Position numbers and translations under genes: made by a program. Below the pieces are notes generated by a model, which saw only the letters and a list, made by a program, of their open reading frames with translations, made no database searches and was not told the DNA's origin. A stretch of DNA of 53,350 nucleotides from CAIOTO01 sp040389165 (lineage in GTDB: Bacteria; Pseudomonadota; Alphaproteobacteria; Paracaedibacterales; CAIOTO01), in contig JAZKAK010000014.1 in assembly GCA_040389165.1 (NCBI GenBank), positions 1 through 53,350 of the forward strand. Reading direction: 5' to 3'. Below are positions 44,770-53,283 of the stretch, piece by piece. Each line of letters begins with the position of its first letter. Positions within the stretch are counted from its first letter, which is position 1.

Positions 44770-45104
44770 TAAATGTTCCTTTTAGTATGCACAATTTATA
44801 TGTATCCCTATAAATGCCCTTATGATGTGCATTCACAGAAATAAGTAATACGTATGATAAGGCTAACAAGCTTTGAGGTTGCCTTGCAATCAGAAGATTA
44901 AATTTTTTGTAAAATTTTATGCAATTAGGTGTTTTGGCATACGCAGAGACTGCTCATTAAAGTATTGTGCTATTTCCTATTAATTTCACCAGCCAATTTT
45001 AATGATCTGACTAAAATATCTGCAAAATTACAGTCGACGTTAATCTATTGTTTACGTTTTGCATCGTACACTGGTTTTGAAGATAACCTATACGAGTTCT
45101 TAAT
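44770..45104. other. Divergent promoter region between secretin and cyclase genes
   Basis: This AT-rich region lies between oppositely transcribed genes and should hold two promoters. I could not place a convincing -35/-10 pair or operator. No gene or RNA was recognised. Confidence 0.4.
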
Positions 45105-47237
45105 ATGAATAGAAGAAAAATTAAAGTCGATATTCTTGCTAGCACGCTTTTTATCGTATTTGTATCATTATCATCTCTTATCATATTTAATTATTTGAAT
45201 AATAAGAGCGCAATGAGACAGACATCTGAGGAGTTTATCGGCTCAATCGGCGAATCGTTTGTATCACAGGCCGAAAAAAACTTTCAATTCTTAGAAGATC
45301 TTGCCCGGATTTACGCACCGAGCATTTCCATGCGAGATAACATGCCAAATAGCAGTAACATTGTCCCTGAAAAGATAAAGCCACTCTTATTGACAGTTAA
45401 AGGCATTCACGATATCTCAACAATTTATGCTGGTTATGAAGATGGATTATTTGTGGGTGCGTTGAATGCCGATGATAAAACAATGTTAAAAAGTGGTGGT
45501 GTGTTGGTGCCAAAAGAAACAAATTATCGTTTTAAGATAAATAATAAGGGGTACGAGAAATGGATTTATGCGGATGCAAAAGATAATATCATTTTGCGTG
45601 AAGACTTAATTAAATCACCTTACGATCCAAGGTCACGTCCTTGGTATAAATTAACACAAACGAAAAAAGATGTTGCATGGAGCGATGTTTACGTATTTAC
45701 AGGTGCTTTTAAAGAGCCAGGTATTACTGTTTCTGCCCCAATCAGAGCTGCCAACGGTGATATGGAAGGTGTTTTTGGTGTTGATATAACACTGTCTTTG
45801 TTAAAAAAGTCATTGCAGAAAATACGAATAACAGAAAATTCGCGTTTCTATATCGTTAATGACAAAGATGAAATTATTATTTCTTCTGGCTCCAAAAGTA
45901 CAATTAGACAAGAAGGAGCAAGTTTTAGATTGTTGAAAATCAGTGAACTTGAAGACAGTCATATTCTTCGTCATGCGTTAGAAATTGATAAAACTGAGGC
46001 CAAACCAAAGCAATTAAATTTCTCATTTAATGGAGAAGATTTCTCGCTTAAAAAAATAAAGTTTAATTCACCAAACTTTAATTCCTGGAGTCTTGTTGTA
46101 ACGTATCCACAAAAAGATGTGATCGGAAAACTTCAACAGGCAAGTCTACAAGCGCTTTTAATATCTGCATTGATTTTTGCCTTTGCTGTTATAATGATGT
46201 ATTTTCTGTCTCAGCGTTTTTCAAAGCCAATTATGATGTTGGCGTTAGAAGCAGAGAAGATTCGTGATCTCCAACTTGATAGTGAAATACATGTTACGTC
46301 AAATCTGAAAGAAATTTCCAGTCTCGCATCAGCGATGGAATCGATGAAAGCGAGTTTGAGGTCGTTTACGCTCTACATGCCGCGTGAGCTGGTTAAAGCT
46401 TTATTATTAGAGGGTAAAGAAATCAAAATTGGTGGCGTTGAAAAAGAAATTACTATTTTCTTTTCCGATATAGAAGGGTTCACAACGATCTCAGAAAAAC
46501 TTCCACCTCAAGTTTTGGCTGACCAATTATCTGAATACTTTAGTATTATGGGCAATTCAATTGCGATACATAATGGAACAATTGATAAATTTATTGGTGA
46601 TGCCGTGATGGCTTTTTGGGGGGCACCAAAACCAGACGAAACGCATATTGAAGATGCATGTAAATCAGCCCTTATGGCACAGGCATTGCTTAAAATATTT
46701 AATGATAACTTAATTAGCCAAGGTTTATCTCCGTTATATACACGTATCGGTGTTCATACGGGCATGACAATTGTTGGAAATATTGGCTCGCCAGAACGCA
46801 TGAATTACACTGTGCTTGGTGACAGTGTGAATTTAGCGTCACGGTTAGAGGCCTTGAATAAATATTATGGATCACGTGTGCTCATAAGCCAAAGTGTTAA
46901 AGAGCAATTATCCTTGAACTTTATTGCACGACCGCTCGATATTGTTGCTGTTAAGGGTAAAAAGAATGGCACAAAAATTTGGGAGCTAATGGGCTGCATT
47001 GGTAATGATGCGCTTGGGTCGATTGAAGGGCTTGCGGAATTAGCAGATGTATCTGAAAAGGCATTTGATTTGTATGCATCAAAGAAATGGCAAGAAGCCG
47101 TGGACGCATTTGAGAAAATTGAAATAGCTTACCCTAAAGATGAGGCGACTAAAGTGCTACTCGAACGTTGTCGGAAGTTTGTAATTACGCCTCCAGCAGA
47201 AGATTGGGATGGTTGTTACCAGATGGATAGGAAATAA
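45105..47237 (+). CDS. Membrane-bound class III adenylate cyclase with CACHE sensor
   Basis: The 710-residue receptor cyclase has a first membrane helix at about 10-30. An extracytoplasmic double-CACHE sensor spans about 35-340, with the signature PYDPRSRPWY at 172-181. A second helix (about 347-368), a HAMP linker (about 368-420) and a class III cyclase domain (about 440-630) follow. Catalytic residues are present: metal-binding D455 (FFSDIEGF) and D499 (KFIGDAV), adenine-selecting K495 and D573 (LGDSVN), and transition-state N576 and R580. These favour ATP over GTP as substrate. A short helical, TPR-like tail ends the protein. Extracellular ligands, probably small organic acids or amino acids, could control cAMP. 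A cNMP-binding protein is encoded at 51164-51514. Confidence 0.9.
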   Translation: MNRRKIKVDILASTLFIVFVSLSSLIIFNYLNNKSAMRQTSEEFIGSIGESFVSQAEKNFQFLEDLARIYAPSISMRDNMPNSSNIVPEKIKPLLLTVKGIHDISTIYAGYEDGLFVGALNADDKTMLKSGGVLVPKETNYRFKINNKGYEKWIYADAKDNIILREDLIKSPYDPRSRPWYKLTQTKKDVAWSDVYVFTGAFKEPGITVSAPIRAANGDMEGVFGVDITLSLLKKSLQKIRITENSRFYIVNDKDEIIISSGSKSTIRQEGASFRLLKISELEDSHILRHALEIDKTEAKPKQLNFSFNGEDFSLKKIKFNSPNFNSWSLVVTYPQKDVIGKLQQASLQALLISALIFAFAVIMMYFLSQRFSKPIMMLALEAEKIRDLQLDSEIHVTSNLKEISSLASAMESMKASLRSFTLYMPRELVKALLLEGKEIKIGGVEKEITIFFSDIEGFTTISEKLPPQVLADQLSEYFSIMGNSIAIHNGTIDKFIGDAVMAFWGAPKPDETHIEDACKSALMAQALLKIFNDNLISQGLSPLYTRIGVHTGMTIVGNIGSPERMNYTVLGDSVNLASRLEALNKYYGSRVLISQSVKEQLSLNFIARPLDIVAVKGKKNGTKIWELMGCIGNDALGSIEGLAELADVSEKAFDLYASKKWQEAVDAFEKIEIAYPKDEATKVLLERCRKFVITPPAEDWDGCYQMDRK

Positions 47238-47256
47238 GGGTGTATGTTTATATTAG

Positions 47257-47330
47257 CATTGACCTAAAACTTGATCCGAAGATCTGCAGCGAAGTATAGG
47301 CAAACACGTAAAGCTTTGAGAGCAAGCCAT
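47257..47330. repeat. Family B palindromic repeat, partial
   Basis: The text ACTTGATCCGAAGATCT followed by GGCAAACACGTAAAG and CATAATTGAGATG matches, with changes, the layout of the B element at 50095-50213 and the decayed copy near 9291. A second CATAATAGAGATGCAGC lies near 47497. Confidence 0.45.
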
Positions 47331-47383
47331 AATTGAGATGTATGCACATTGGAAATAAAAATACTTATTGCGTAGAGTCTGCC

Positions 47384-47472
47384 GTCATCACGTGCTTGCG
47401 AAGCAAGCGTGGTGATCCACAATGGCTGCTTCCCTGGATTACCTCGTCACTATATTTACTCGCAATGGCGAG
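47384..47472. repeat. Family C palindromic repeat
   Basis: The segment begins GTCATCACGTGCTTGCGAAG and continues as an inverted AAGCAAGCGTGGTGATCCA, forming a hairpin. A second half begins TGGCTGCTTCCCTGGATTACC and ends CTCGCAATGGCGAG. Its core matches 12928-12944. With the B remnant it fills most of the 494-nt space between the cyclase and the substrate-binding protein gene. Confidence 0.55.
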
Positions 47473-47731
47473 AGAGCTGCTAATGAAAACAAGCCATAAT
47501 AGAGATGCAGCAGTAACAACCAAAGCAATTTAGCTTAAATAACCTTTGCGTTAACTAAAAATTTAAGTTAAAATTATCTTAAGTTTCAGAATGTTTTTGA
47601 AATTGTTATTTGTGTTTAAGTGGCGGTTAAAAGATGGTTCTGTGGAGTGTGAAATTTATTTATGTGAGCGAGAGCTTGAATGAATATAAAATAATGATTG
47701 GGAATAAAATGAAAGAATGGGGTGCATAAAA

Positions 47732-48676
47732 ATGAGTACATATATGAATAAAAATATAATCATTACAGCTTTTTTACTGTGCTTTAGCACGGTCTGGAGT
47801 GTTGGAAAAGAAAAGGCAGACTTAAGTGCTAAGCCAGAAGTAATTGCACAGCCAGCTGTTCCTTCAAAAGCTGGACCAGAAGCAATTAATAAAACCGAGG
47901 TTTCTGCTGACATGCCAGTGGAAGAATTGTTTACATTGTCTCCATTTAAAGAAATCAAAGAAAGAGGTGAATTAGTCGTTGCTGTTCATAGCAAAGATCA
48001 TTCGCCGTTTCATATGGTCGATAAAAATGGTGAGTTAACCGGGATTGATGTCGAAATTGCTAAAGTGATTGCCAAAGATTTAGGCGTGAAAGTTCGATTC
48101 GACAGAACAGCCAAGGATTTTGACGCGGTTGTTGAATTGGTAAAAGAGAGAAAAGCTGATATTGGTACTGCCAAGATAAGTTTCACCCTTGAAAGGGCAT
48201 CCAAAGTTCTTTATTCAGACCCCTACATTATATTGCATAAAGCGGTTATGTTAAATCGTCGTACGCTCATGAAAATGGAGGGTAATCCTAACATAGTCGA
48301 TGTTCTTTCTACGCCTGGTGTAAAACTTGGTGTGCTTGCTAAGACATCCTACGTAGATTACGCAAAAGAATGTTTCCCCAAAGGCATCGTAACTGCATTA
48401 CCTGAATGGGATGCGGTCATAAAGGAACTTAAAGATGGTAAATTAGATGCTGTTTTCCGTGATGATAATGAAATGAGTAAATTATTGAAAATTGATCCAC
48501 AACTTAATTTGAGATTTGCTGTTATTTCGCTTACGGAAGAAGTTGATCCTATTGCTCTTGTAACGAACCTTGATAATTCTGCATTTATTACATGGGTTAA
48601 TAAGGTTATAAAGAACAATAAGAATATAAATTTCAATCTAAAAGATATACTTAATAAATACAAAGATATTTTGTAA
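47732..48676 (+). CDS. Family 3 extracellular solute-binding protein
   Basis: The ATG at 47732 has GGGGTG at a suitable distance; it gives 314 residues. An ATG 15 nt upstream and one 12 nt downstream are possible. A signal peptide (about 5-25, NIIITAFLLCFSTVWSV) and an acidic/Pro-rich linker precede the SBP_bac_3 domain (about 70-314). Conserved text includes RGELVVAVHSKDHSPFHMVDKNGELTGIDVEIAKVIAKDL and KADIGTAKISFTLERASKVLYSDPYI, with an Arg for an amino-acid carboxylate. It would bind an amino acid in the periplasm. No ABC permease or ATPase gene is adjacent. The next gene, 15 nt downstream, is a DAACS symporter, so it may deliver ligand to that carrier or be an orphan sensor. Confidence 0.88.
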   Translation: MSTYMNKNIIITAFLLCFSTVWSVGKEKADLSAKPEVIAQPAVPSKAGPEAINKTEVSADMPVEELFTLSPFKEIKERGELVVAVHSKDHSPFHMVDKNGELTGIDVEIAKVIAKDLGVKVRFDRTAKDFDAVVELVKERKADIGTAKISFTLERASKVLYSDPYIILHKAVMLNRRTLMKMEGNPNIVDVLSTPGVKLGVLAKTSYVDYAKECFPKGIVTALPEWDAVIKELKDGKLDAVFRDDNEMSKLLKIDPQLNLRFAVISLTEEVDPIALVTNLDNSAFITWVNKVIKNNKNINFNLKDILNKYKDIL

Positions 48677-48691
48677 GGAGTAGGACGTATT

Positions 48692-49957
48692 ATGTTAAAA
48701 GTATTAAAAAAACCGTCGAGTGTTATGATTTCTATCATTTTGGCACTTGTAGTTGTGTATTTTGCAAAAGATGCGAAGGCGTACACAGAAATTCCCGCTA
48801 AGTTATATCTTTCTTTTTTGCAAATGGGTATTACACCGTTAATTTTCACTTCTGTTTCTCTGGCTATTATTAATATCTTCCAGAAGAACAAAAATGGCAA
48901 AATGGTTAAATCGTATGTCTATATACTGCTCATCGGTGCCATACTGGTGTCTGTTGCTGGCATTATTCTTTCTTTGCTTACGGATGCAGGCGCAGTTGTT
49001 GCTGCGAAAAAAGAAATTAAAGAGCTTATCGAGGCTAACTTTTCAAACGTGATCGAAATTACTAAGAATGATCCAATTGAAGCACTAGCAAAGGTCGGTA
49101 TTAAGAAATTCTTGCAAGACCTTATCCCATCAAATATATTTGCTGCGTTTTCAAATGGACGTGTTGATCAGGTGATTATATTTGCAATCGTTTCGGGTGC
49201 GGCTATGGGCTTCTTTTCTCGTAATCAAGCCTTGGGAACGACGTATCATATTTCGCTAAAGAATATCAATATGATATTTAAGAAAATCGTTGATTGGGCG
49301 CTTTCAATTTTACCATTGGGTGTGTTCTTCGTACTTGTTACTCAATTATCGAATATTTCTTGGCCTATTATCTTGTCGCTTACGAATTTTGTTCTCATGA
49401 ACGTGGCGCTTCTTTCGGTATTCACCTTAATCAGCGCTCTTGTTATAGCGGTAAAATCGCAAATGGGAATTTTTAGGACCTTAGGGTGCTTAAAAGAATC
49501 TGCTTTAATTGCGTTTACGACAGGTAATTCGTTTGCTGTCCTAACACCGCTTTCAGAAAGCATGTCTGAAGAGCTTGAATTTGATCGACAGTCAATCGAT
49601 TTATTGTTTCCATTAGGACTTGGTATTGTTCGATTTGGTACAATACTTTATTTTTCCTGTTTGATTATTTTCTTGGCTCAGCTGTATAACGTGCCACTTG
49701 GTATTGCAGATTATTTTCTTGTTGTGTTTGGTAGCATTACGGCAGCTTCGGCGGCATCATCAACCGGCATTGTGAACCTTAAGTTACTTAGTATCATGGC
49801 TATTCCACTCGGTTTACCTATTGAGCTGGGTCTAGTTCTTTTTGCTGCAGTCGATACGTTTGTGGATCCATTCCGTACATTGTGTACGGTGTTTATGAAT
49901 GCGGGAGGTGCTGCGCTGGCAATTGGACATAAAGATATGCACCACGTTAAAAAATAA
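48692..49957 (+). CDS. Dicarboxylate/amino acid:cation symporter, short form
   Basis: The 421-residue DAACS-family membrane protein has a GGAG site before the ATG at 48692. The family fold is visible (early helices VMISIILALVVVYFAKDAK, the hydrophobic core and a helix-8 block VDTFVDPFRTLC), but key motifs differ from the classical ones. The serine-rich hairpin reads TTGNSFAVLTPLSESM instead of S-S-S-T, the NMDG block is not seen, and hairpin 2 reads SITAASAASSTGIVNL. It is therefore a divergent branch, with uncertain substrate and coupling ion. It lies 15 nt after the substrate-binding protein gene, and the pair is probably one operon closed by the terminator at 49993-50024. Confidence 0.85.
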   Translation: MLKVLKKPSSVMISIILALVVVYFAKDAKAYTEIPAKLYLSFLQMGITPLIFTSVSLAIINIFQKNKNGKMVKSYVYILLIGAILVSVAGIILSLLTDAGAVVAAKKEIKELIEANFSNVIEITKNDPIEALAKVGIKKFLQDLIPSNIFAAFSNGRVDQVIIFAIVSGAAMGFFSRNQALGTTYHISLKNINMIFKKIVDWALSILPLGVFFVLVTQLSNISWPIILSLTNFVLMNVALLSVFTLISALVIAVKSQMGIFRTLGCLKESALIAFTTGNSFAVLTPLSESMSEELEFDRQSIDLLFPLGLGIVRFGTILYFSCLIIFLAQLYNVPLGIADYFLVVFGSITAASAASSTGIVNLKLLSIMAIPLGLPIELGLVLFAAVDTFVDPFRTLCTVFMNAGGAALAIGHKDMHHVKK

Positions 49958-49992
49958 TATACTTTGTGCGTTATGTAAGGTAATTGTCTAAA

Positions 49993-50024
49993 AAAAAAGG
50001 AGGTCATGTAAGGCCTCCTTTTTT
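49993..50024 (+). terminator. Rho-independent terminator of the SBP-symporter operon
   Basis: GGAGGTC and GGCCTCC pair, extended by A-run/T-run, around ATGTAA. Six Ts follow. It lies 35 nt after the symporter stop codon. Confidence 0.88.
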
Positions 50025-50056
50025 AATTATGAATTTCGAATGCTATTATATCCACC

Positions 50057-50232
50057 ATGCTACCCGTCACTTTTTAAACTACCCACTTAATATTGTCATC
50101 TTCGGACTCGATCCGAAGATCTTTACAGGTTCAACGGCAAATATTAAGGTACAAGAAAACCAACTAGATGCCTCTTCAAGGGTAGAGATCCTCGTGTCAA
50201 GCACGAGGATGACAATCGTTCCGGTCAGCATG
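50057..50232. repeat. Mosaic repeat: shared terminus plus family B palindrome
   Basis: The left 19 nt (50057-50075) are identical to the left end of the MITE-like element at 40122. Inside lies a family B palindrome (50095-50213), GTCATCTTCGGACTCGATCC.. to ..GCACGAGGATGAC, instead of family A. The right end CGGTCAGCATG (near 50222-50232) looks like a decayed CGGGTAGCATG. Confidence 0.6.
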
Positions 50233-50265
50233 GCTCACTTCCGCTCAAACCATGAGGTTTAAATC

Positions 50266-51138
50266 TTAATCTGTATGATTGAAAGAAGCTTTCATTGCTT
50301 GAATTGTATTTGACATAAGATAAGCGACAGTCATTGGCCCCACACCAAAAGGCACTGGTGTGATCGCATCTGCAATTGGGTGAACTTCATCAAAAGCCAC
50401 ATCACCACTTAAGCGACCATCGGCTAAACGATTTATTCCCACATCAATTACACAGACACCTGCCTTGACGTGCTTGGCACCAATCAATCCTGGTGAACCG
50501 CAGGCGGCGATCAGTATGTCTGCTTGCCGTGTATGCATTTCTAAATCTTTTGTCCTTGAATGGCACACTGTTACAGTCGCATCACTGTGCGTCAGTAAAA
50601 GTGCTAGAGGCTGTCCCACGAGGGTTGAGCGCCCAACGATAACTGCATGAAGGCCAGCAAGCTTTGCGCGCCATTGCTTGAGTATATACATGCAGCCCAG
50701 TGGGGTGCAGGGTACAAGCGCCGGTGTGCCGCGCATAAGTCGCCCAAGATTAATAGGCGTTAATCCGTCTACGTCTTTTTCTGGTGCAATCGCTTCAATG
50801 ATTTCATTTGCGTCTAGATGTGCTGGCAGCGGTAATTGTACTAAGATGCCATCAACATGAGGTGCGTTGTTTAATTCAAAGATTTTCTTTAATAATGATA
50901 CGCGATCAATCGTATCCGCGAGTCGGTGCACTGTTGATTGAATGCCAATATCACAAGCTCTTTTTTGCTTCATTGTGACATATACCAAGCTTGCTGGATT
51001 TCCCCCTATTAAAAGTACATGTAAGGAGGGAGGGCGGCCGCAACGCGCTGTTAGGCTTGCGCACTGATTGATGAGAGTCTCTCTGAGTGCTGCTGCGTAT
51101 TGTTTTCCATCAAGGATCAAAGGAATATCCAATTTCAA
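50266..51138 (-). CDS. folD: Bifunctional methylenetetrahydrofolate dehydrogenase/cyclohydrolase FolD
   Basis: The 290-residue enzyme interconverts 5,10-methylene-THF and 10-formyl-THF, supplying one-carbon units for purines and formyl-Met. Motifs are GGNPASLVYVTMKQKRACDIGI with the catalytic Lys (about 45-66), QLPLPAHL, KDVDGLTPIN, the NADP-binding IVGRSTLVGQPLALLL (about 167-182), VIDVGINRL and VPFGVGPMTVAYLM near the C-terminus. Length is normal. It is a minus-strand gene 25 nt downstream of the cNMP-binding gene. Confidence 0.97.
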   Translation of the reverse strand: MKLDIPLILDGKQYAAALRETLINQCASLTARCGRPPSLHVLLIGGNPASLVYVTMKQKRACDIGIQSTVHRLADTIDRVSLLKKIFELNNAPHVDGILVQLPLPAHLDANEIIEAIAPEKDVDGLTPINLGRLMRGTPALVPCTPLGCMYILKQWRAKLAGLHAVIVGRSTLVGQPLALLLTHSDATVTVCHSRTKDLEMHTRQADILIAACGSPGLIGAKHVKAGVCVIDVGINRLADGRLSGDVAFDEVHPIADAITPVPFGVGPMTVAYLMSNTIQAMKASFNHTD

Positions 51139-51163
51139 TTTTATGTATTATTCTTAATTAACG

Positions 51164-51514
51164 TTATTTTTGAATGCGACGCAAGTTTTCAACGAGTGTT
51201 TTAAGCACAGTACGTATTAATGGTGGCGATTGTGCCAATGCTTCTTCAAGTTTCTTCGCATTTACTTTAATGCATGTTGCTCCGCTGTGGCCGGCTTCAG
51301 CGGTTGCCATACGCATGGAAGAATCAATGATTGCCATTTCACCAAAAATCTTTCCCTTGGTGAGTGTAGCAAGTATTTTCTTTTCGTTATTAATTATCTT
51401 CCAAATTACAATCTCACCATCTTCAATAATAAACATCTCATAACCAGGCGTGCCTTCTTCGAAGACAATTCTTCCTGCTTGATAAAATTCACGTACGTAA
51501 ACGATATCAGTCAT
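51164..51514 (-). CDS. Stand-alone cyclic-nucleotide-binding domain protein
   Basis: The 116-residue protein is a single CRP/PKA-type cNMP-binding beta-roll: GRIVFEEGTPGYEMFIIEDGEIVI (about 15-38), then the phosphate-binding cassette region FGEMAIIDSSMRMATAEA (about 57-74) with the conserved Glu and Arg, then a C-helix LIRTVLKTLVENLRRI. No DNA-binding HTH or effector domain follows, so it probably signals through a partner protein or is a remnant. A membrane adenylate cyclase is encoded at 45105-47237, and the pair could form a local cAMP circuit. Confidence 0.88.
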   Translation of the reverse strand: MTDIVYVREFYQAGRIVFEEGTPGYEMFIIEDGEIVIWKIINNEKKILATLTKGKIFGEMAIIDSSMRMATAEAGHSGATCIKVNAKKLEEALAQSPPLIRTVLKTLVENLRRIQK

Positions 51515-51583
51515 TGCATTTTCTCATGATTAATGTTTTTCTTTACAATATTAGTATAGTTTACAAAGGTTAGGAAACTGTTA

Positions 51584-51844
51584 ATGGAATGGACTGGATA
51601 CATTGCGGGTTTTTGTACAACGCTTGCTTTTCTGCCGCAAGTAATTCGTACCTATAAAACACAATCAGCAAAAGATATTTCACTTGGTATGTATTTGGTG
51701 TTTTGTTTTGGTGTTGTTATGTGGCTTTTTTATGGATTTTCTATTCATTCAATGGCGATCATATGGGCAAATACTGCAACAATATTACTCGCTGGAAGTA
51801 TGTTGCTTATGAAAATTATATTTGATCGCCGAGAAAAAAAATAG
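51584..51844 (+). CDS. SemiSWEET sugar transporter
   Basis: The 86-residue membrane protein has three helices and one PQ-loop motif (FLPQVIRTYKT, about 17-27). The conserved Asn in the third helix (WANTATILLAG) and the Trp/Tyr pair of helix 2 fit SemiSWEET, which works as a dimer to move mono- or disaccharides by facilitated diffusion. It lies divergent from the cNMP-binding gene with about 70 nt between them, and ends before the convergent suhB. Confidence 0.9.
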   Translation: MEWTGYIAGFCTTLAFLPQVIRTYKTQSAKDISLGMYLVFCFGVVMWLFYGFSIHSMAIIWANTATILLAGSMLLMKIIFDRREKK

Positions 51845-51873
51845 AAAATGTGATAAGAGCTAGCCGCTTAGGG

Positions 51874-52680
51874 TTAAGCAGCTAGTTTCTTCATGAGAGT
51901 TGCATGCATATCTGCATTACCTGCAGCAACACTGTTCGTTTTAAAAACGTTTTTTTGCCCGTTAATGTCAGACACAACGCCGCCGGCTTCTTGTACCATT
52001 AAAATGCCCGCTGCATAATCCCATATATGCATTGGTTCTTCGAAGAAAATATCAAAACGCCCACATGCAACATACGCTAAATCAAGTGAAGCAGCGCCCA
52101 TACGTCTCACGCCGGCAGCATGAGGCATCACGCGTGCTAAACGGTCTTGAAAAAGCACAGGATCTCCGTGGTGGCCATAGGGTGCGCCAACACCAATCAA
52201 TGCTTCGTCAAACACGCGACGTCCAGACACACGGATACGACGCTGATTTAAAAACGTACCACGGCCTTTTTCAGACCAAAACATTTCATCTTTAATGGGA
52301 TCATAGGTTACGCCAGCAATAATCTCGTCGCCCATTTGCAAGGCAACAGTGATTGCGAAATGTGGAATGCCATGCAAAAAATTGCTTGTGCCATCAAGTG
52401 GATCGACAATCCAACGTTGTGTTTCATCTTCACCGGGTATTTCGCCTGATTCTTCGGTAATGAAACCAAATTTCGGACGTGCTTTTCTAAGTTCGGTGAT
52501 TAAAATTTCTTCTGATTTGCGATCGGCCGTGGATACGAAATCTCCTAGACCTTTGCGAGAAACTTGCAATTGCTCAACTTCGCCAAAGTCACGAATAAGC
52601 CCACGTGCTGCCTTTTCAATAGCAGCAGACATTACGTTAACAAGCGCTGATCGGGTGGTAAAACGAGATGAAACGTGCAT
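51874..52680 (-). CDS. suhB: Inositol monophosphatase family protein SuhB
   Basis: The 268-residue Mg-dependent phosphatase shows the metal-binding signatures GFITEESGE (about 73-81), WIVDPLDGTSNFLHGIP (about 90-106) and WDYAAGILMVQEAGG (about 219-233). In proteobacteria SuhB also takes part in rRNA transcription antitermination. The ATG shares one base with the efp stop codon (TAATG), so efp-suhB is a coupled pair, an arrangement also seen in Rickettsiales. Confidence 0.93.
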   Translation of the reverse strand: MHVSSRFTTRSALVNVMSAAIEKAARGLIRDFGEVEQLQVSRKGLGDFVSTADRKSEEILITELRKARPKFGFITEESGEIPGEDETQRWIVDPLDGTSNFLHGIPHFAITVALQMGDEIIAGVTYDPIKDEMFWSEKGRGTFLNQRRIRVSGRRVFDEALIGVGAPYGHHGDPVLFQDRLARVMPHAAGVRRMGAASLDLAYVACGRFDIFFEEPMHIWDYAAGILMVQEAGGVVSDINGQKNVFKTNSVAAGNADMHATLMKKLAA

Positions 52681-53246
52681 TAGTCTTTAAACCGTTCAAC
52701 ATAAGTGCAATCAATTGTATTTACAACAACGCGCATTCCTGTGCCAATATGTGGCGGAACCATAACGCGTAGTCCATTTGACAAGGTAGCTGGTTTAAAT
52801 GATGAAGATGCCGTTTGGCCTTTAATTACTGGTTCTGCATCGGTGATTTCAAGAACAACTGAATCAGGCAATTTTACGCTAATTGCACGGCCTTCATACA
52901 TCGATAAGTTCACGATCATGCCATCTTGCAAGAATGCAGCTGCATCGCCAATGAAGTCACGTGGAAGATTAATTTGATCAAATGTTTCTTGATCCATAAA
53001 TACCAGGTCGTCGCCTTCAGCATACAAAAATTGATGTGCCATTTCATCAAGGTATACACGTTCCACAGATTCAGCTGAACGAAAGCGTTCATTAAGCTTC
53101 GTGCCTTCGATAATGCTTTTCATTTCGGCTTGCATGTAAGCGCCACCTTTTCCAGGTTGCACATGCTGTGTCTTTGTGACAGCCCAAAGCTTGCCTTGAT
53201 AGTCGATAATATTACCAACACGAATTTCGTTGCCGCTTATTTTCAC
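52680..53246 (-). CDS. efp: Translation elongation factor P
   Basis: EF-P relieves ribosome stalling at polyproline, which fits the Pro-rich repeat proteins here. I chose the GTG at 53246, giving MKISGNEIRVGNIIDYQGKL and 188 residues, the usual length; the TTG at 53276 adds ten unconserved residues. The three beta-barrel domains are present, with the modification-loop Lys in VQPGKGGA (about 32-39) and a C-terminal VPPHIGTGMRVVVNT block. The presence of the Lys suggests EpmA-type lysylation, though epmA is not in the window. Confidence 0.95.
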   Translation of the reverse strand: MKISGNEIRVGNIIDYQGKLWAVTKTQHVQPGKGGAYMQAEMKSIIEGTKLNERFRSAESVERVYLDEMAHQFLYAEGDDLVFMDQETFDQINLPRDFIGDAAAFLQDGMIVNLSMYEGRAISVKLPDSVVLEITDAEPVIKGQTASSSFKPATLSNGLRVMVPPHIGTGMRVVVNTIDCTYVERFKD

Positions 53247-53283
53247 GAGGGGGGACTTCCTTAGGAATAAATTCAAAGAACTT

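Noticed and set aside
52680..53276. TTG start for efp
   Set aside because: The GTG at 53246 gives the canonical EF-P N-terminus; the extension includes unconserved residues.
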